Shown piece by piece: positions 8,198 through 19,104 of a stretch of DNA of 64,000 nt. Under the pieces are notes generated by a model that was not told the DNA's origin, made no database searches, and was given only the letters and a program-made list of their open reading frames with translations. Numbering within the stretch: the stretch's first letter is position 1; each line of letters opens with the position of its first letter. Source of the stretch: Xaviernesmea rhizosphaerae (GTDB lineage: Bacteria; Pseudomonadota; Alphaproteobacteria; Rhizobiales; Rhizobiaceae); NCBI RefSeq assembly GCF_001938945.1, contig NZ_MKIO01000027.1:167551-231550 (forward strand), written 5' to 3'. The translations under genes and the position numbers were made by a program.

Positions 8198-9817
8198 ATG
8201 CTGAACCCGCATCATCAGACCGGCCGTCGCCGGATAGGGCCGCTTGCCGCCGGCGTGATCCTCTCGGTGCTGATCATTCTCATCGCGGGGTTGCCGGAGC
8301 ATCCCGATGCGCTCCAATGGCGCAGCTTCGTCCGCCTGCCGATCGAATGGCCGCTGCTGCTTCTGCTGATGCTGGTCACGCCCCGGCCACTGCGGCGGCC
8401 CTTTCTCATGGTCTCGGGCCTCGCGCTTTTCCTCGTGCTCTTCCTGAAGCTGGCGGATCTCGGTACGCAAGCCGCCTTTCAGCGGCCCTTCAATCCCTAT
8501 CTCGATGGCAAGATGCTGGCGGATGGCTGGAACATTCTCTCCGGCACGCTGGGGAGCTTTGTGGCGCTGGTCGCGGTCGTCGCCGTGCTCACGGCCTTCG
8601 GTCTTCTCCTGTTTCTGTTCCTGCGGGCGGGGCTCCTCTTCTGCGCGGCACCCCGGCCGGCGCGCTTTCGCCTGGTGACTGCCCTGGCGATCATCGCGCT
8701 GATCGGCCTTCTGGCCCCATCCTCCTTCGCCACGCCTGCACTACCCGCCTATCTGACGGAACGGCTGGCGCTGATGGTGCGCTCGGCAAGGGACATGCAG
8801 CACTTCGAGACGACGCTTGCCGCCGGCATCGGCCCGAAGCGCGGAGAGGGCTTGTTTTCAGGGCTGAAGGGGCAGGATGTCGTGCTCATCTTCTTCGAGT
8901 CCTATGGTCGCTCGGCCATCGAGGATCCGCGCTATGCCGCCCGCACGGGGGCGCGGCTTTCGGCGGTCGAGACGGAGCTTGGCGCCGTCGGTCTCGCCTC
9001 AGCCAGCGGCTGGGTCACCTCGCCCACGGTCGGAGGCTTGAGCTGGCTTGCGCACGGCACGCTGCTTTCAGGGCTGTGGGTCGATAGCCAGGCGCGCCAT
9101 GATCGGCTGATGATCAGCGGCCAGCCCAGCCTCAACCGCCTGTTCGCCCAGGCCGGCTGGCTCAGCGCGGCGGTGATGCCGGCGATCACCCGCGATTGGC
9201 CAGAGGCCGCCTATTACGGTTACGACAGGATCCTGGCGGCGGGCGATCTTGGCTATCGCGGCAAGCCCTTCAACTGGGTGACCATGCCGGACCAGTTTAC
9301 GCTTGCCGCTTTCGAGCGTCTGGTGCGCGCCCCGGCCCATGCGGCGGGCAAAAAGGTCATGGCCGAGATGGCGTTGATCTCCAGCCATGCGCCCTGGACG
9401 CCGGTGCCGACACTGATCGACTGGGACGCTGTCGGCGACGGCACCGTCTTCAATCCGCAGACCGAGGGCGACGCGACGCCACCAGTGGTTTGGGCCGATC
9501 CGGAAAAAGTGCGCCAGCACTATATCGCGACCATCGACTATTCGCTGCAAACGCTCGGCAGCTACATAGCCCGCTTCGGCAAGCAGACGGTTTTCGTCAT
9601 TCTCGGCGACCACCAGCCGGCCGCGATCGTCACCGGCCCGGATGCCTCGCGGGCCGTGCCGATCCATATCGTGACCGCCGATAGGGACCTGATCGCCCGC
9701 TTTCAGGCCGCAGGCTTTGCCGCCGGCCTGCATCCGGGCACGGCCGGTCGCGAATGGCGGATGGACGCGCTGCGCCAGCTGCTGATCGATCTGTTTTCTG
9801 GAAACAGGGCATCTTGA
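8198..9817 (+). CDS. Membrane-anchored sulfatase / alkaline-phosphatase-superfamily transferase-like protein
   Basis: A 539-residue protein from ATG 8198, which has a GGGGAA ribosome site. Roughly five transmembrane segments occupy the first 190 residues, then a large periplasmic domain. That domain has the metal-binding Glu in VVLIFFESYGRS (about residue 234), a candidate Ser/Thr nucleophile in the SPTVGGLSW stretch, and LGDHQP (about 469-473), as in the sulfatase / phosphoethanolamine-transferase / LtaS superfamily. Such enzymes move or remove phospho-alcohol or sulfate groups on lipids and glycans outside the inner membrane. It neighbours a CDP-alcohol transferase and a flippase-like gene, suggesting envelope modification. 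The exact reaction is not known. Confidence 0.78.
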   Translation: MLNPHHQTGRRRIGPLAAGVILSVLIILIAGLPEHPDALQWRSFVRLPIEWPLLLLLMLVTPRPLRRPFLMVSGLALFLVLFLKLADLGTQAAFQRPFNPYLDGKMLADGWNILSGTLGSFVALVAVVAVLTAFGLLLFLFLRAGLLFCAAPRPARFRLVTALAIIALIGLLAPSSFATPALPAYLTERLALMVRSARDMQHFETTLAAGIGPKRGEGLFSGLKGQDVVLIFFESYGRSAIEDPRYAARTGARLSAVETELGAVGLASASGWVTSPTVGGLSWLAHGTLLSGLWVDSQARHDRLMISGQPSLNRLFAQAGWLSAAVMPAITRDWPEAAYYGYDRILAAGDLGYRGKPFNWVTMPDQFTLAAFERLVRAPAHAAGKKVMAEMALISSHAPWTPVPTLIDWDAVGDGTVFNPQTEGDATPPVVWADPEKVRQHYIATIDYSLQTLGSYIARFGKQTVFVILGDHQPAAIVTGPDASRAVPIHIVTADRDLIARFQAAGFAAGLHPGTAGREWRMDALRQLLIDLFSGNRAS

Positions 9818-9854
9818 CCGATCAGCACAAGAGGAGCGGGGAAAGGCCTCGTTT

Positions 9855-9950
9855 CGTCATGCTCGGGCTTGTCCCTGATATCTGCAAGCGCCTGATATCT
9901 CTGCGAATCAGCGACCTTGGCAGATCCTCGGGACAAGCCCGAGGATGACG
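9855..9950. repeat. Inverted repeat of the CTCGGG-CTTGTCCC palindrome family
   Basis: CGTCATGCTCGGGCTTGTCC at 9855-9874 is repeated in reverse complement at 9931-9950 (GACAAGCCCGAGGATGACG), allowing a long stem. The right arm is itself part of a palindrome, TCCTCGGGACAAGCCCGAGGA. It lies between the convergent sulfatase-like gene and pcaF and may end transcription from both sides. A related pair is at 57269-57451. Confidence 0.7.
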
Positions 9951-10024
9951 TCGCGCGTGATGATCGTCTCTGCCGGAAATCAGAATTCCGACGTGATCCG
10001 CAGGATTTCGTATCCCCCGCTCGC

Positions 10025-11230
<1,206 letters not shown>

Positions 11231-11241
11231 CGGTTCAATCC

Positions 11242-11940
11242 TTACAAGGCCGGCACGACGAGATCGGCAACCGGGCCGTCGGTGTGCAGAGTCGCACCCG
11301 TCATGGCCTGCAGCTCGTCCATGGTCATGGCGGCCAGCTTCTCGCGCACCACGAACTTGGCGTCGACGATGTCGATCACGGCATGGCTGGTATAGACGCG
11401 GGTGATGCAGCCGACGCCGGTCAGCGGGAAGCTGCAACGCTCGACCAGCTTGGGCTTGCCGTCCTTGGTCACATGCTCGGTGATGACCACCACCTGCTTG
11501 GCGCCGTGCACCAGATCCATCGCCCCGCCGACCGCCGGCACGCCCTTGGAACCGACGCGCCAATTGGCGAGGTCGCCATTCTCGGCCACCTGATAGGCCC
11601 CGAGGATCGCCACATCGAGATGGCCGCCGCGCACCATGGCGAAGCTGTCGGCATGGTGGAAGAAGGCCGCGCCGGGTTTCAGCGTGATCGCCTTTTTGCC
11701 GGCATTGATCAGATCCCAGTCTTCCTCGCCGGCGGGCGGAGCCTCGCCGAAATTCAAGACGCCGTTCTCGGTGTGAAAGATCGCCTCGCGGCCGGGCGGC
11801 TGGAACTTGGCGACCATTTCGGGGAAGCCGATGCCGAGATTGACATAGGCGCCGTCGGCAATGTCCTGCGCGGCGCGCCAGGCGATCTGGGCGTTGGTGA
11901 GCTTGATGTCGTCGCGGGTGTCGAGCGTTGCGGTCGTCAT
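11242..11940 (-). CDS. pcaJ: 3-oxoadipate CoA-transferase subunit B
   Basis: A 232-residue beta subunit of a class I CoA-transferase. It shows NLGIGFPEMV near residue 38 and ENGVLNFGEAPP, whose Glu is the catalytic residue that forms the acyl-CoA intermediate. With PcaI it moves CoA from succinyl-CoA to 3-oxoadipate. The start at 11940 overlaps the pcaI stop by 4 bases (ATGA), the usual coupling for these subunits. A succinyl-CoA:acetoacetate transferase would look similar, but adjacency to pcaF and an IclR regulator supports the pca role. Confidence 0.92.
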   Translation of the reverse strand: MTTATLDTRDDIKLTNAQIAWRAAQDIADGAYVNLGIGFPEMVAKFQPPGREAIFHTENGVLNFGEAPPAGEEDWDLINAGKKAITLKPGAAFFHHADSFAMVRGGHLDVAILGAYQVAENGDLANWRVGSKGVPAVGGAMDLVHGAKQVVVITEHVTKDGKPKLVERCSFPLTGVGCITRVYTSHAVIDIVDAKFVVREKLAAMTMDELQAMTGATLHTDGPVADLVVPAL

Positions 11941-12659
11941 GCGTAGGCCACTCCGGCGCGGATCAGCGCTTCTTCCTGTTGCGGCTCGGCGACTTCGACG
12001 ACGCCGTCGACGAAGATGCCGGGGGTGATGACCTGCTCGGGGTCGATCTCGCCGGGTTTCACGAGCCTGGAAACCTGCGCGATGGTGCGCGTGGCGGCTA
12101 TGCACATCAGCGGGTTGAAGTTGCGCCCGGCCAGACGGTAGGTGAGGTTGCCCATGGTGTCGCCGAGATGGCCCTTGACGATGGCGACATCCGCCTTCAG
12201 CCAGCGTTCCTGCACATAGCTGCGGCCGTCGAACTCGGCGATCACCTTGCCCTCGGCCAGCTCCGTGCCGAAGCCGGTCGGCGTGTAGAAGGCGGGAATG
12301 CCCGCCCCGCCGGCGCGGATGCGCTCGGCCAGCGTGCCCTGCGGCACCAGCTCCAGTTCGATCTGCCCGGCCAGATAGCGGTCGGTGAAGGCGCGCGGAT
12401 CGGAAGAGCGCGGGAAGGAGCAGATCATCTTCTTGACCATGCCCGCGTCGATCATCGCGGCAATGCCGATCCGGCCATTGCCGGCATTGTTGTTGATGAC
12501 GGTCAGGCCCTTGGGGCTTCCCGTCTTCTGAAACCTGTCGATCAGCGCGTGAATGAGCTCAATCGGCGCGCCGGAGCCGCCGAAGCCGCCGATCATCACG
12601 GTCGCGCCATCGCCGATCTCGGCCACGGCCTCCGCGAGGCTCGCGATTGTCTTGTCCAT
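11937..12659 (-). CDS. pcaI: 3-oxoadipate CoA-transferase subunit A
   Basis: A 240-residue alpha subunit of a class I CoA-transferase. The glycine-rich VMIGGFGGSGAPIELIHAL (about residues 21-39) and NNNAGNGRIG segments are characteristic. It forms the heteromeric transferase with PcaJ. The ATG at 12659 is preceded by AGGAGATTTCC on the minus strand. It is first in the pcaIJF operon and divergent from the IclR gene, with a double operator-like sequence in between, so expression is expected to respond to a beta-ketoadipate type effector. Confidence 0.92.
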   Translation of the reverse strand: MDKTIASLAEAVAEIGDGATVMIGGFGGSGAPIELIHALIDRFQKTGSPKGLTVINNNAGNGRIGIAAMIDAGMVKKMICSFPRSSDPRAFTDRYLAGQIELELVPQGTLAERIRAGGAGIPAFYTPTGFGTELAEGKVIAEFDGRSYVQERWLKADVAIVKGHLGDTMGNLTYRLAGRNFNPLMCIAATRTIAQVSRLVKPGEIDPEQVITPGIFVDGVVEVAEPQQEEALIRAGVAYA

Positions 12660-12754
12660 GGAAATCTCCTCGTCGCCGGCGCCTTGGCTCGTTCCTCGCA
12701 AGCACCGTCTGACCGCGACGATACGGGGAGGGCCGGCTCGACGGCAAGGAATTT

Positions 12755-12787
12755 GTGCGTTATACGATCTTTGTTCGATTATCGCAC
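12755..12787. promoter_or_regulatory. Paired IclR (PcaR-type) operator in the pcaI-pcaR divergent promoter
   Basis: GTTCGATTATCGCAC at 12773-12787 differs by one base from the 15-base sequence reported for Pseudomonas PcaR sites (GTTCGATAATCGCAC). A second, inverted copy, GTGCGTTATACGATC, lies at 12755-12769, 3 bases away. The outer ends form ATTTGTGCG..CGCACAAAT (12751-12791). The site is 22 bases before the pcaR start and overlaps where both promoters should lie. Confidence 0.75.
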
Positions 12788-12808
12788 AAATCACGAAGGA
12801 GGGCCGCA

Positions 12809-13567
12809 ATGGTCGAGGGGCGCGACATGATGGGCGGGCTGGCCAAGGGGCTGAAGGTGATCGAGGCTTTCAGCGCCGAACGGCCGCGCCTGTCGATTGC
12901 CGAGGCAGCCGAGATCGCCGGGCTCGACCGAGCCACGACGCGCCGCTGCCTCCTGACGCTGGCCGAACTCGGCTATGCCGCCTATGACGGCAAGTTCTTC
13001 ACCGTGACGCCGCGCGTGCTCCGGCTGGGCACCGGGTGTCTGGCCACCATGCCGCTGCCGCGCATCGTCCAGCCGACGCTCGATCGGCTCTCGGACGAGA
13101 TCGGCCAGAGTTCCTCCGTCTCCATTCTCGATGAGGGGCAGATCGTCTATGTGGCGCGCGCCGCGCAGCAGCGGGTCATGTCGATCGCGCTGATGCCCGG
13201 CTCACGCCTGCCGGCCTATTGCACCTCCATGGGCCGCGTGCTTCTGGCCGCGCTTCCGGAAGGCGAGGCCCGCGCCCTTCTGGAGGCAAGCCCCCGCCCT
13301 GCGCGCACGGAACATACGATCACGGAGATCGACGCGCTGATGGACGCGCTTGGCCTCGTGCGCCGACAGGGCTATGCCACCATCGACCAGGAGGTCGAGA
13401 TCGGCCTGCGCTCGATCGCCGTGCCGCTTGTCAACATGCGCGGGCGCGCGGTGGCGGCGCTGAATGTCGGTCTTGCCGCGCGTGGCGAGCCGATGGAGGC
13501 GCTGGCTGCGCGCTATCTGCCGGCGCTGAAAGCCGTGCAGGCGGAGCTTGCGGGCATGCTCACCTGA
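12809..13567 (+). CDS. pcaR: IclR-family regulator of the beta-ketoadipate pathway
   Basis: A 252-residue IclR-type protein. The N-terminal winged helix-turn-helix is at about residues 10-70 (LSIAEAAEIAGLDRATTRRCLLTL). The C-terminal effector domain includes MPGSRLPAYCTSMGRVLLAA and RRQGYATIDQEVEIGLRSIAVP, matching the PcaR/PcaU/PobR branch. The ATG at 12809 has a strong AAGGAGGG site at 12796-12803. It probably activates pcaIJF in response to beta-ketoadipate and controls itself through the double operator in the divergent gap. Function is by homology and position. Confidence 0.9.
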   Translation: MVEGRDMMGGLAKGLKVIEAFSAERPRLSIAEAAEIAGLDRATTRRCLLTLAELGYAAYDGKFFTVTPRVLRLGTGCLATMPLPRIVQPTLDRLSDEIGQSSSVSILDEGQIVYVARAAQQRVMSIALMPGSRLPAYCTSMGRVLLAALPEGEARALLEASPRPARTEHTITEIDALMDALGLVRRQGYATIDQEVEIGLRSIAVPLVNMRGRAVAALNVGLAARGEPMEALAARYLPALKAVQAELAGMLT

Positions 13568-13806
13568 AGCTCACAGGACACGACGCTGACGTTTTAGGGG
13601 CTTGGCGGCCCCCTCATCCGCCTGCCGGCACCCGACCGGGGACGAGCCACGGGTCTCGTCCCGTCCTTCGGACCCCCGATGGGGAGAAGAGACCGAGGCG
13701 ATAGGTGGCGCCTCAATCGAGCGGCAAGAAAAAGGCATGTCCGGCTTTGCGGTGCCCAAGGCAGCATCGGGCGGCGCGGCGCGTTTCTTCTCCCCATCGG
13801 GGAGAG

Positions 13807-14955
<1,149 letters not shown>

Positions 14956-15023
14956 GATGAAGGGGGCCGCCAAGCCGTAAAACCTTTGTGTCGTGGACCA
15001 CGATCAGGAATTGGTCCGACGCC

Positions 15024-16955
15024 CTAAACCTTTGGCATGCCGTCCGGCCGGGCGAGGCGGCGCTGGGCGGCGATGCGGAAGGGCGCGTTCATGGCGCCAT
15101 AGCCGGCATAGGCCCCGCGCCGCTCGACGATCTCGAAGAAGAAGCCTTCGCCGAAGGTGCGGCTGTAGATCTGGAAATATTCGCCCTGGTCGTCGCGGTC
15201 ATAGAGAATGCTGGCGGCGCGCAGCGCGTCGGAAAAGGCGGGCTCCAGCCCGAAGCGGGCCTCCAGATCGTCGTAGTAATTGCGCGAGATCGGCAGCGCC
15301 TGGAAGCCGAGCCCGGCCAGCCGCGCCGCCGTGGCGAAAATATCGTCGGTGGCCAGCGCGATATGCTGGATGCTGGTGCCGAAGCCCTCCGCCAGGAATT
15401 TGCCGGCGAAGGTCTTGCGGTTGTCGGCCCCGTTCATCGTCACGCGGAAGGACGGGGTCGGCGCGCTTTCGATCGCCTGGCTGCGCACCAGGCCGCCGGG
15501 ATCGACCACATCCACCATCGGCGTGCGCCGGGTCGAAAAGATCGAGGTATAGAACAGGAGCCAGGTCAGCATCTCGTCATAGCGCGTGGTCTGCGCCAGA
15601 TGGTCGATGCGCGTGAGGCCGGCATCCGTGCCTTGCGATGCCGGCGCGACCGCCGCGAACTCGCTGTCCCAGACATTTGCAAGCGCCGGCGAACCATCGA
15701 GGAAATAGATGACGCCATTGCCCACGCCCTGGATGGCGGGGATCGCGGTCTCGCCGGATGCGCGCGGCTCGGCAAAGCGGGTGGCATCCAGCGCCTGCGC
15801 CCGCCTCAGCGCGTTATGGGCATCGTCCACTTTCAGGCCGAAGGCATAGGCATTGGTGCCATGGACGGAATAGGAGGCCCCGGCGAAGCTGCTGCCCTCG
15901 ACATCGGTGTTGACGACGATGCGGATCGCGCCTTGGGTGAACAGCTCCACCGCGCGGTTTCGGTGCTGGCCGGTGCGCGCGAAGCCCAGCGTTTCGAGCA
16001 GCGCGGCCAGATTGGCCTTCTCCTCCGGCCCGGTGGTGAATTCGACGAACTCCACCCCCTCAACCGCGATCCTGTCCGGCATGTCCGGCACGTCGATGCG
16101 GATGTCGGGCTCCAGCCGCTTCACCTGGTCCATGAGGTAGACCAGCGAGCGGTGGCCGTCCTCGGCCAAAGCCCGGGCGGAGCCGCCGCGGAACTGATCG
16201 TTGAAGATTTCCAGCGACAGTGGCCCGGCGTAGCCCGTCGCCGCCACCGCGCGCATGAAGTCCACCACCGGCAGGTCGCCTTCGCCGGGCATGTTGCGGA
16301 AATGCCGGCTCCAGTAGAGCAGGTCCATGTCGAAGAGCGGCGCATCGGCCAGCTGGACGATGAAGATCTTGTCGCCGGGGATCGAGCGGATCGAATTGGG
16401 GTCGATCTTGCGCGAGAGCGTGTGGAAACTGTCGAGGATCAGGCCCACCTGCCTGTGGTCGGCCCGGCGCACGATCTCCCAGGCGTCGCGATGGTCGTTG
16501 ATGTGCCGGCCCCAGGCCAGCGCCTCATAGCCGACGCGCACGCCATGGCGGGCGGCGCGCTCGCCCAGTTCGTGGAAGTCGGCCGCCGCCCGGTCGATGC
16601 CGCCCAGCGAGACCGGCGAGACGTTGGAGCAGATCAGCATCAGGTCGGTGCCCAGCTCGCCCATCACGTCGAACTTGCGCTCGGCCCGCTCGAAGGCGCG
16701 GGCGCGGTGCGGCTCCGGCATGCCCTCGAAATCGCGAAACGGCTGGAACAGGGTGATCTCCAGCCCGAAATCGCGCACCATCGCCGCCACCTCGCGGGGC
16801 GAGGCGTCATAGGTGAGGAAATCGTTCTCGAAGATTTCCACGCCGGAAAAGCCCGCCTTGGCGATGGCGCCAAGCTTTTCCGGGAATTCGCCGCTGATCG
16901 AAACGGTCGCGATCGACGTCCGCATCGCCGGATTTCCTGAGGTCTGGCTGGCCAT
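15024..16955 (-). CDS. quiC: 3-dehydroshikimate dehydratase fused to an HPPD-like domain
   Basis: A 643-residue two-domain protein. Residues 10-280 are a sugar-phosphate isomerase/epimerase-type TIM barrel (AKAGFSGVEIFENDF, LILDSFHT, IFIVQLADAP). Residues 290-620 are two VOC modules like 4-hydroxyphenylpyruvate dioxygenase, with His in RIDHLAQTT, His in IQHIALATDD and Glu in FFFEIVERRG as probable metal ligands. This is the layout of Pseudomonas-type QuiC, which turns 3-dehydroshikimate into protocatechuate. Only the barrel is needed for that reaction. The start at 16955 has an AAGGAAGGC site. It is divergent from a TetR gene over a short gap with an operator also found before the transporter operon. 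Confidence 0.88.
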   Translation of the reverse strand: MASQTSGNPAMRTSIATVSISGEFPEKLGAIAKAGFSGVEIFENDFLTYDASPREVAAMVRDFGLEITLFQPFRDFEGMPEPHRARAFERAERKFDVMGELGTDLMLICSNVSPVSLGGIDRAAADFHELGERAARHGVRVGYEALAWGRHINDHRDAWEIVRRADHRQVGLILDSFHTLSRKIDPNSIRSIPGDKIFIVQLADAPLFDMDLLYWSRHFRNMPGEGDLPVVDFMRAVAATGYAGPLSLEIFNDQFRGGSARALAEDGHRSLVYLMDQVKRLEPDIRIDVPDMPDRIAVEGVEFVEFTTGPEEKANLAALLETLGFARTGQHRNRAVELFTQGAIRIVVNTDVEGSSFAGASYSVHGTNAYAFGLKVDDAHNALRRAQALDATRFAEPRASGETAIPAIQGVGNGVIYFLDGSPALANVWDSEFAAVAPASQGTDAGLTRIDHLAQTTRYDEMLTWLLFYTSIFSTRRTPMVDVVDPGGLVRSQAIESAPTPSFRVTMNGADNRKTFAGKFLAEGFGTSIQHIALATDDIFATAARLAGLGFQALPISRNYYDDLEARFGLEPAFSDALRAASILYDRDDQGEYFQIYSRTFGEGFFFEIVERRGAYAGYGAMNAPFRIAAQRRLARPDGMPKV

Positions 16956-16977
16956 ATTGCCTTCCTTTCGGGCTTTA

Positions 16978-16995
16978 TGTACTGGTTGGTTAATA
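16978..16995. promoter_or_regulatory. Putative TetR operator, quiC / tetR divergent promoter
   Basis: TGTACTGGTTGGTTAATA lies in the 76-base gap between quiC and the TetR gene. It matches 15 of 18 positions of 22689-22706 in front of the transporter operon. The core ACT-GGTT-AGT is a small dyad in the second copy. It is the best candidate site for the adjacent TetR regulator. Confidence 0.65.
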
Positions 16996-17031
16996 ATGGG
17001 CGCGGCGGGAGGCCGGCCCTGCGGGAGGATC

Positions 17032-17733
17032 ATGCCGATGCGGCGGAGCGTGTCCGTGGACGAAGACGGGAAGGTCCGGCAGGCCAAGCGCGACCCGGAG
17101 GGCGTGCGGCGCGACATCCTGTCGGCGGCGATGGAGGAGTTTTCGCTGAACGGGCTTTCGGGCGGGCGGATCGACGAGATCGCCGCGCGCACGCGCACTT
17201 CCAAGCGGATGATCTACTATTATTTTGGCGACAAGGAGGGGCTCTACGAGCGCGTGCTCGAGGAAGCCTATGCCAAGGTGCGCGGCGGCGAGAGCGATCT
17301 CGGGCTCGATGCGCTGGCCCCGGTCGCAGCGCTGACCAAGCTCTGTCGCTTCACCTTCGACCATCACCGGGCCAACCCTGCCTTCATCCGCATGGTGATG
17401 ATCGAGAACATCCATCACGGCCGGCATCTCCTGCATTCCGAGGCCATTCGCGGGCTGAACCGGCCTGCGATCGAGGCGCTTGAGAGCGTGCTGCGGCGCG
17501 GCCAGGCGGAAGGCGTGTTCCGCGCGGGCGTGGAAGCGCTGGAGCTGCACTGGCAGATCAGCGCGCTCTCCTTCTTCAACGTGTCCAACGTCGCCACCTT
17601 TTCGGCCATCTTCGGCGACAGCCTGTTCACGGCAGACGGGCAGGAGCAGCTCTCGCGCCATGTGGCGGAGATGGTGCTGCGCTATGTGCTCTCGCCCGGC
17701 CATGTCGGCGCTATCTCCCCGAGCGACGGATGA
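17032..17733 (+). CDS. TetR-family regulator of shikimate/quinate catabolism
   Basis: A 233-residue TetR protein. Its helix-turn-helix is at about residues 30-70 ([22 protein letters not shown], then [15 protein letters not shown]). The ligand domain includes [22 protein letters not shown], similar to regulators with the TetR_C_41-type domain. ATG 17032 follows a GGGAGG site. It is divergent from quiC and converges on aroQ with a 23-base overlap of ends. It probably represses quiC, itself and the ABC transporter operon through the shared operator, released by a pathway compound; that is inference. Confidence 0.82.
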   Translation: MPMRRSVSVDEDGKVRQAKRDPEGVRRDILSAAMEEFSLNGLSGGRIDEIAARTRTSKRMIYYYFGDKEGLYERVLEEAYAKVRGGESDLGLDALAPVAALTKLCRFTFDHHRANPAFIRMVMIENIHHGRHLLHSEAIRGLNRPAIEALESVLRRGQAEGVFRAGVEALELHWQISALSFFNVSNVATFSAIFGDSLFTADGQEQLSRHVAEMVLRYVLSPGHVGAISPSDG

Positions 17734-18148
17734 GGTGGCCGAGCGCCAGCTCGTAGCCCTCGACCCCCAGACCCGCGATCACGCCCTCGGCGCGCATCGA
17801 GACATAGGAGTGATGGCGGAAGGCCTCGCGCTTGTGGATGTTGGAGATATGCACCTCGATCACCGGACCGTCGAAGGCGTGGAGCGCGTCGAGGATCGCG
17901 ACCGAGGTGTGGGTGAAGGCGCCGGGATTGATGACGATGCCGGCCGCCTTCGTCCGGGCCTCGTGGATCCAGTCGATCAGCTCATATTCGCGGTTGCTCT
18001 GGGCGAAGAAGATCGTGTGGCCCGCCGCCTGCGCCAGCGCGCCGCAGCGCGCCTCAACATCGGCCAGCGTGTCGCGTCCATAGATCTCCGGCTGGCGCTG
18101 GCCGATGAGATTGAGGTTCGGCCCGCTGAGGATGAAGAACAGGCTCAT
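17711..18148 (-). CDS. aroQ: Type II 3-dehydroquinate dehydratase
   Basis: A 145-residue protein of normal length for the dodecameric type II enzyme. It begins [23 protein letters not shown] with the active-site Tyr in the flexible loop, then [12 protein letters not shown] and [19 protein letters not shown] with the catalytic His and substrate-binding residues. It interconverts 3-dehydroquinate and 3-dehydroshikimate. Here it lies last in a catabolic operon, its ATG overlapping the dehydrogenase stop by 4 bases, so the likely direction is quinate breakdown. A catabolic QuiB role is therefore more likely than the biosynthetic one. Confidence 0.92.
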   Translation of the reverse strand: MSLFFILSGPNLNLIGQRQPEIYGRDTLADVEARCGALAQAAGHTIFFAQSNREYELIDWIHEARTKAAGIVINPGAFTHTSVAILDALHAFDGPVIEVHISNIHKREAFRHHSYVSMRAEGVIAGLGVEGYELALGHLIRRSGR

Positions 18149-19014
18149 GCCACACCCTCCGTCTGGCAGAGTTCGGTAAAATGCGCGCTCATGCGCGCCG
18201 CATCCGGCTCGCGTCCGCAGAACAGGCGAAAGGCGCCGACCGCCTGGAATACGGCCATGCCGCCGCCGGGCAGGATGCGACAGCCCTTGGCGCTGGCGGT
18301 CGACAGAAGCGCGGTGACGAGCGGCATATAGACGATGTCGGCCACCCAGTGATGCGGCGCGATCAGGTTGGGCGCGACGGGAATGCCGGGATGCGCCGGC
18401 ATGCCCACGGGCGTGGCATGGATCAGCCCGTCGGCCTCGGGCAGCGAGCCTGCGGGATCATCGACGGCCTGGGCGCGGCCGGCGCCGAAGCGCTCGTTCA
18501 GCTGCCCGGCCAGCCGCTCGGCGCGCGCTTTGTCCTGGTCGAAGATGTCCAGCCTGCGGATGTCGAGCTTCAAGGCGGCATGGGCGACGGCGACGCCGGC
18601 CCCGCCGGCCCCGACCAGCAGCGCCCGTTCGCGCCGGGCATCCGGCAGCCCGCGCTGGAAGCTCTCGTAAAAGCCCGACCAGTCGGTGTTGTGGCCGAAG
18701 CGCTTGCCCTCGCGCAGCACCACGGTGTTGACCGCGCCGAGCATGCGCGCATCTTCCGAAAGGTCGTCCAGATGGGCGATGACCGCCTGCTTGAACGGGT
18801 GGGTGATGTTGGCGCCGGCAAAGCCGCGCGTCTCCAGCTCGTCCAGAAGGGCGGGCAGGGCGCTTTCGTCGACATGGCGCTGGTGGATGTCGACCAGCTC
18901 ATAGCGATAGTCCAGCCCATGGGCCGCGCCCTCGCGCATGTGCAGCGCCGGCGTCTTGGACAGCTGGATATCGGCGCCGATCAGGCCGACCTTGAACGTC
19001 TGTGTCTCTGTCAT
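18145..19014 (-). CDS. Shikimate/quinate dehydrogenase
   Basis: A 289-residue AroE/YdiB-family enzyme. The substrate domain shows [14 protein letters not shown] (Ser of the SxS region) and [12 protein letters not shown] with the catalytic Lys; HNTDWSGF contains the catalytic Asp. The Rossmann stretch is [17 protein letters not shown], followed by [10 protein letters not shown], whose Asp suggests NAD rather than NADP use. It would oxidise shikimate or quinate to the 3-dehydro form. Coupling to aroQ and position behind a TetR-linked transporter point to catabolism (QuiA/YdiB-like function). Confidence 0.88.
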   Translation of the reverse strand: MTETQTFKVGLIGADIQLSKTPALHMREGAAHGLDYRYELVDIHQRHVDESALPALLDELETRGFAGANITHPFKQAVIAHLDDLSEDARMLGAVNTVVLREGKRFGHNTDWSGFYESFQRGLPDARRERALLVGAGGAGVAVAHAALKLDIRRLDIFDQDKARAERLAGQLNERFGAGRAQAVDDPAGSLPEADGLIHATPVGMPAHPGIPVAPNLIAPHHWVADIVYMPLVTALLSTASAKGCRILPGGGMAVFQAVGAFRLFCGREPDAARMSAHFTELCQTEGVA

Positions 19015-19104
19015 CTTCGATGTCCGTTTGTTCAGCTTACGGGCCAGGCGCGGCTCGGGATGGGGGATCGCAATGGCAGTCTTGATGCCGAACGGGCCGG
19101 GAAA

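Noticed and set aside
18145..19014. Reading the dehydrogenase and aroQ as part of biosynthetic aromatic amino acid synthesis
   Set aside because: They are coupled to each other, follow an importer operon and lie beside quiC and a TetR gene; this context favours catabolism, although biosynthetic use cannot be strictly ruled out.
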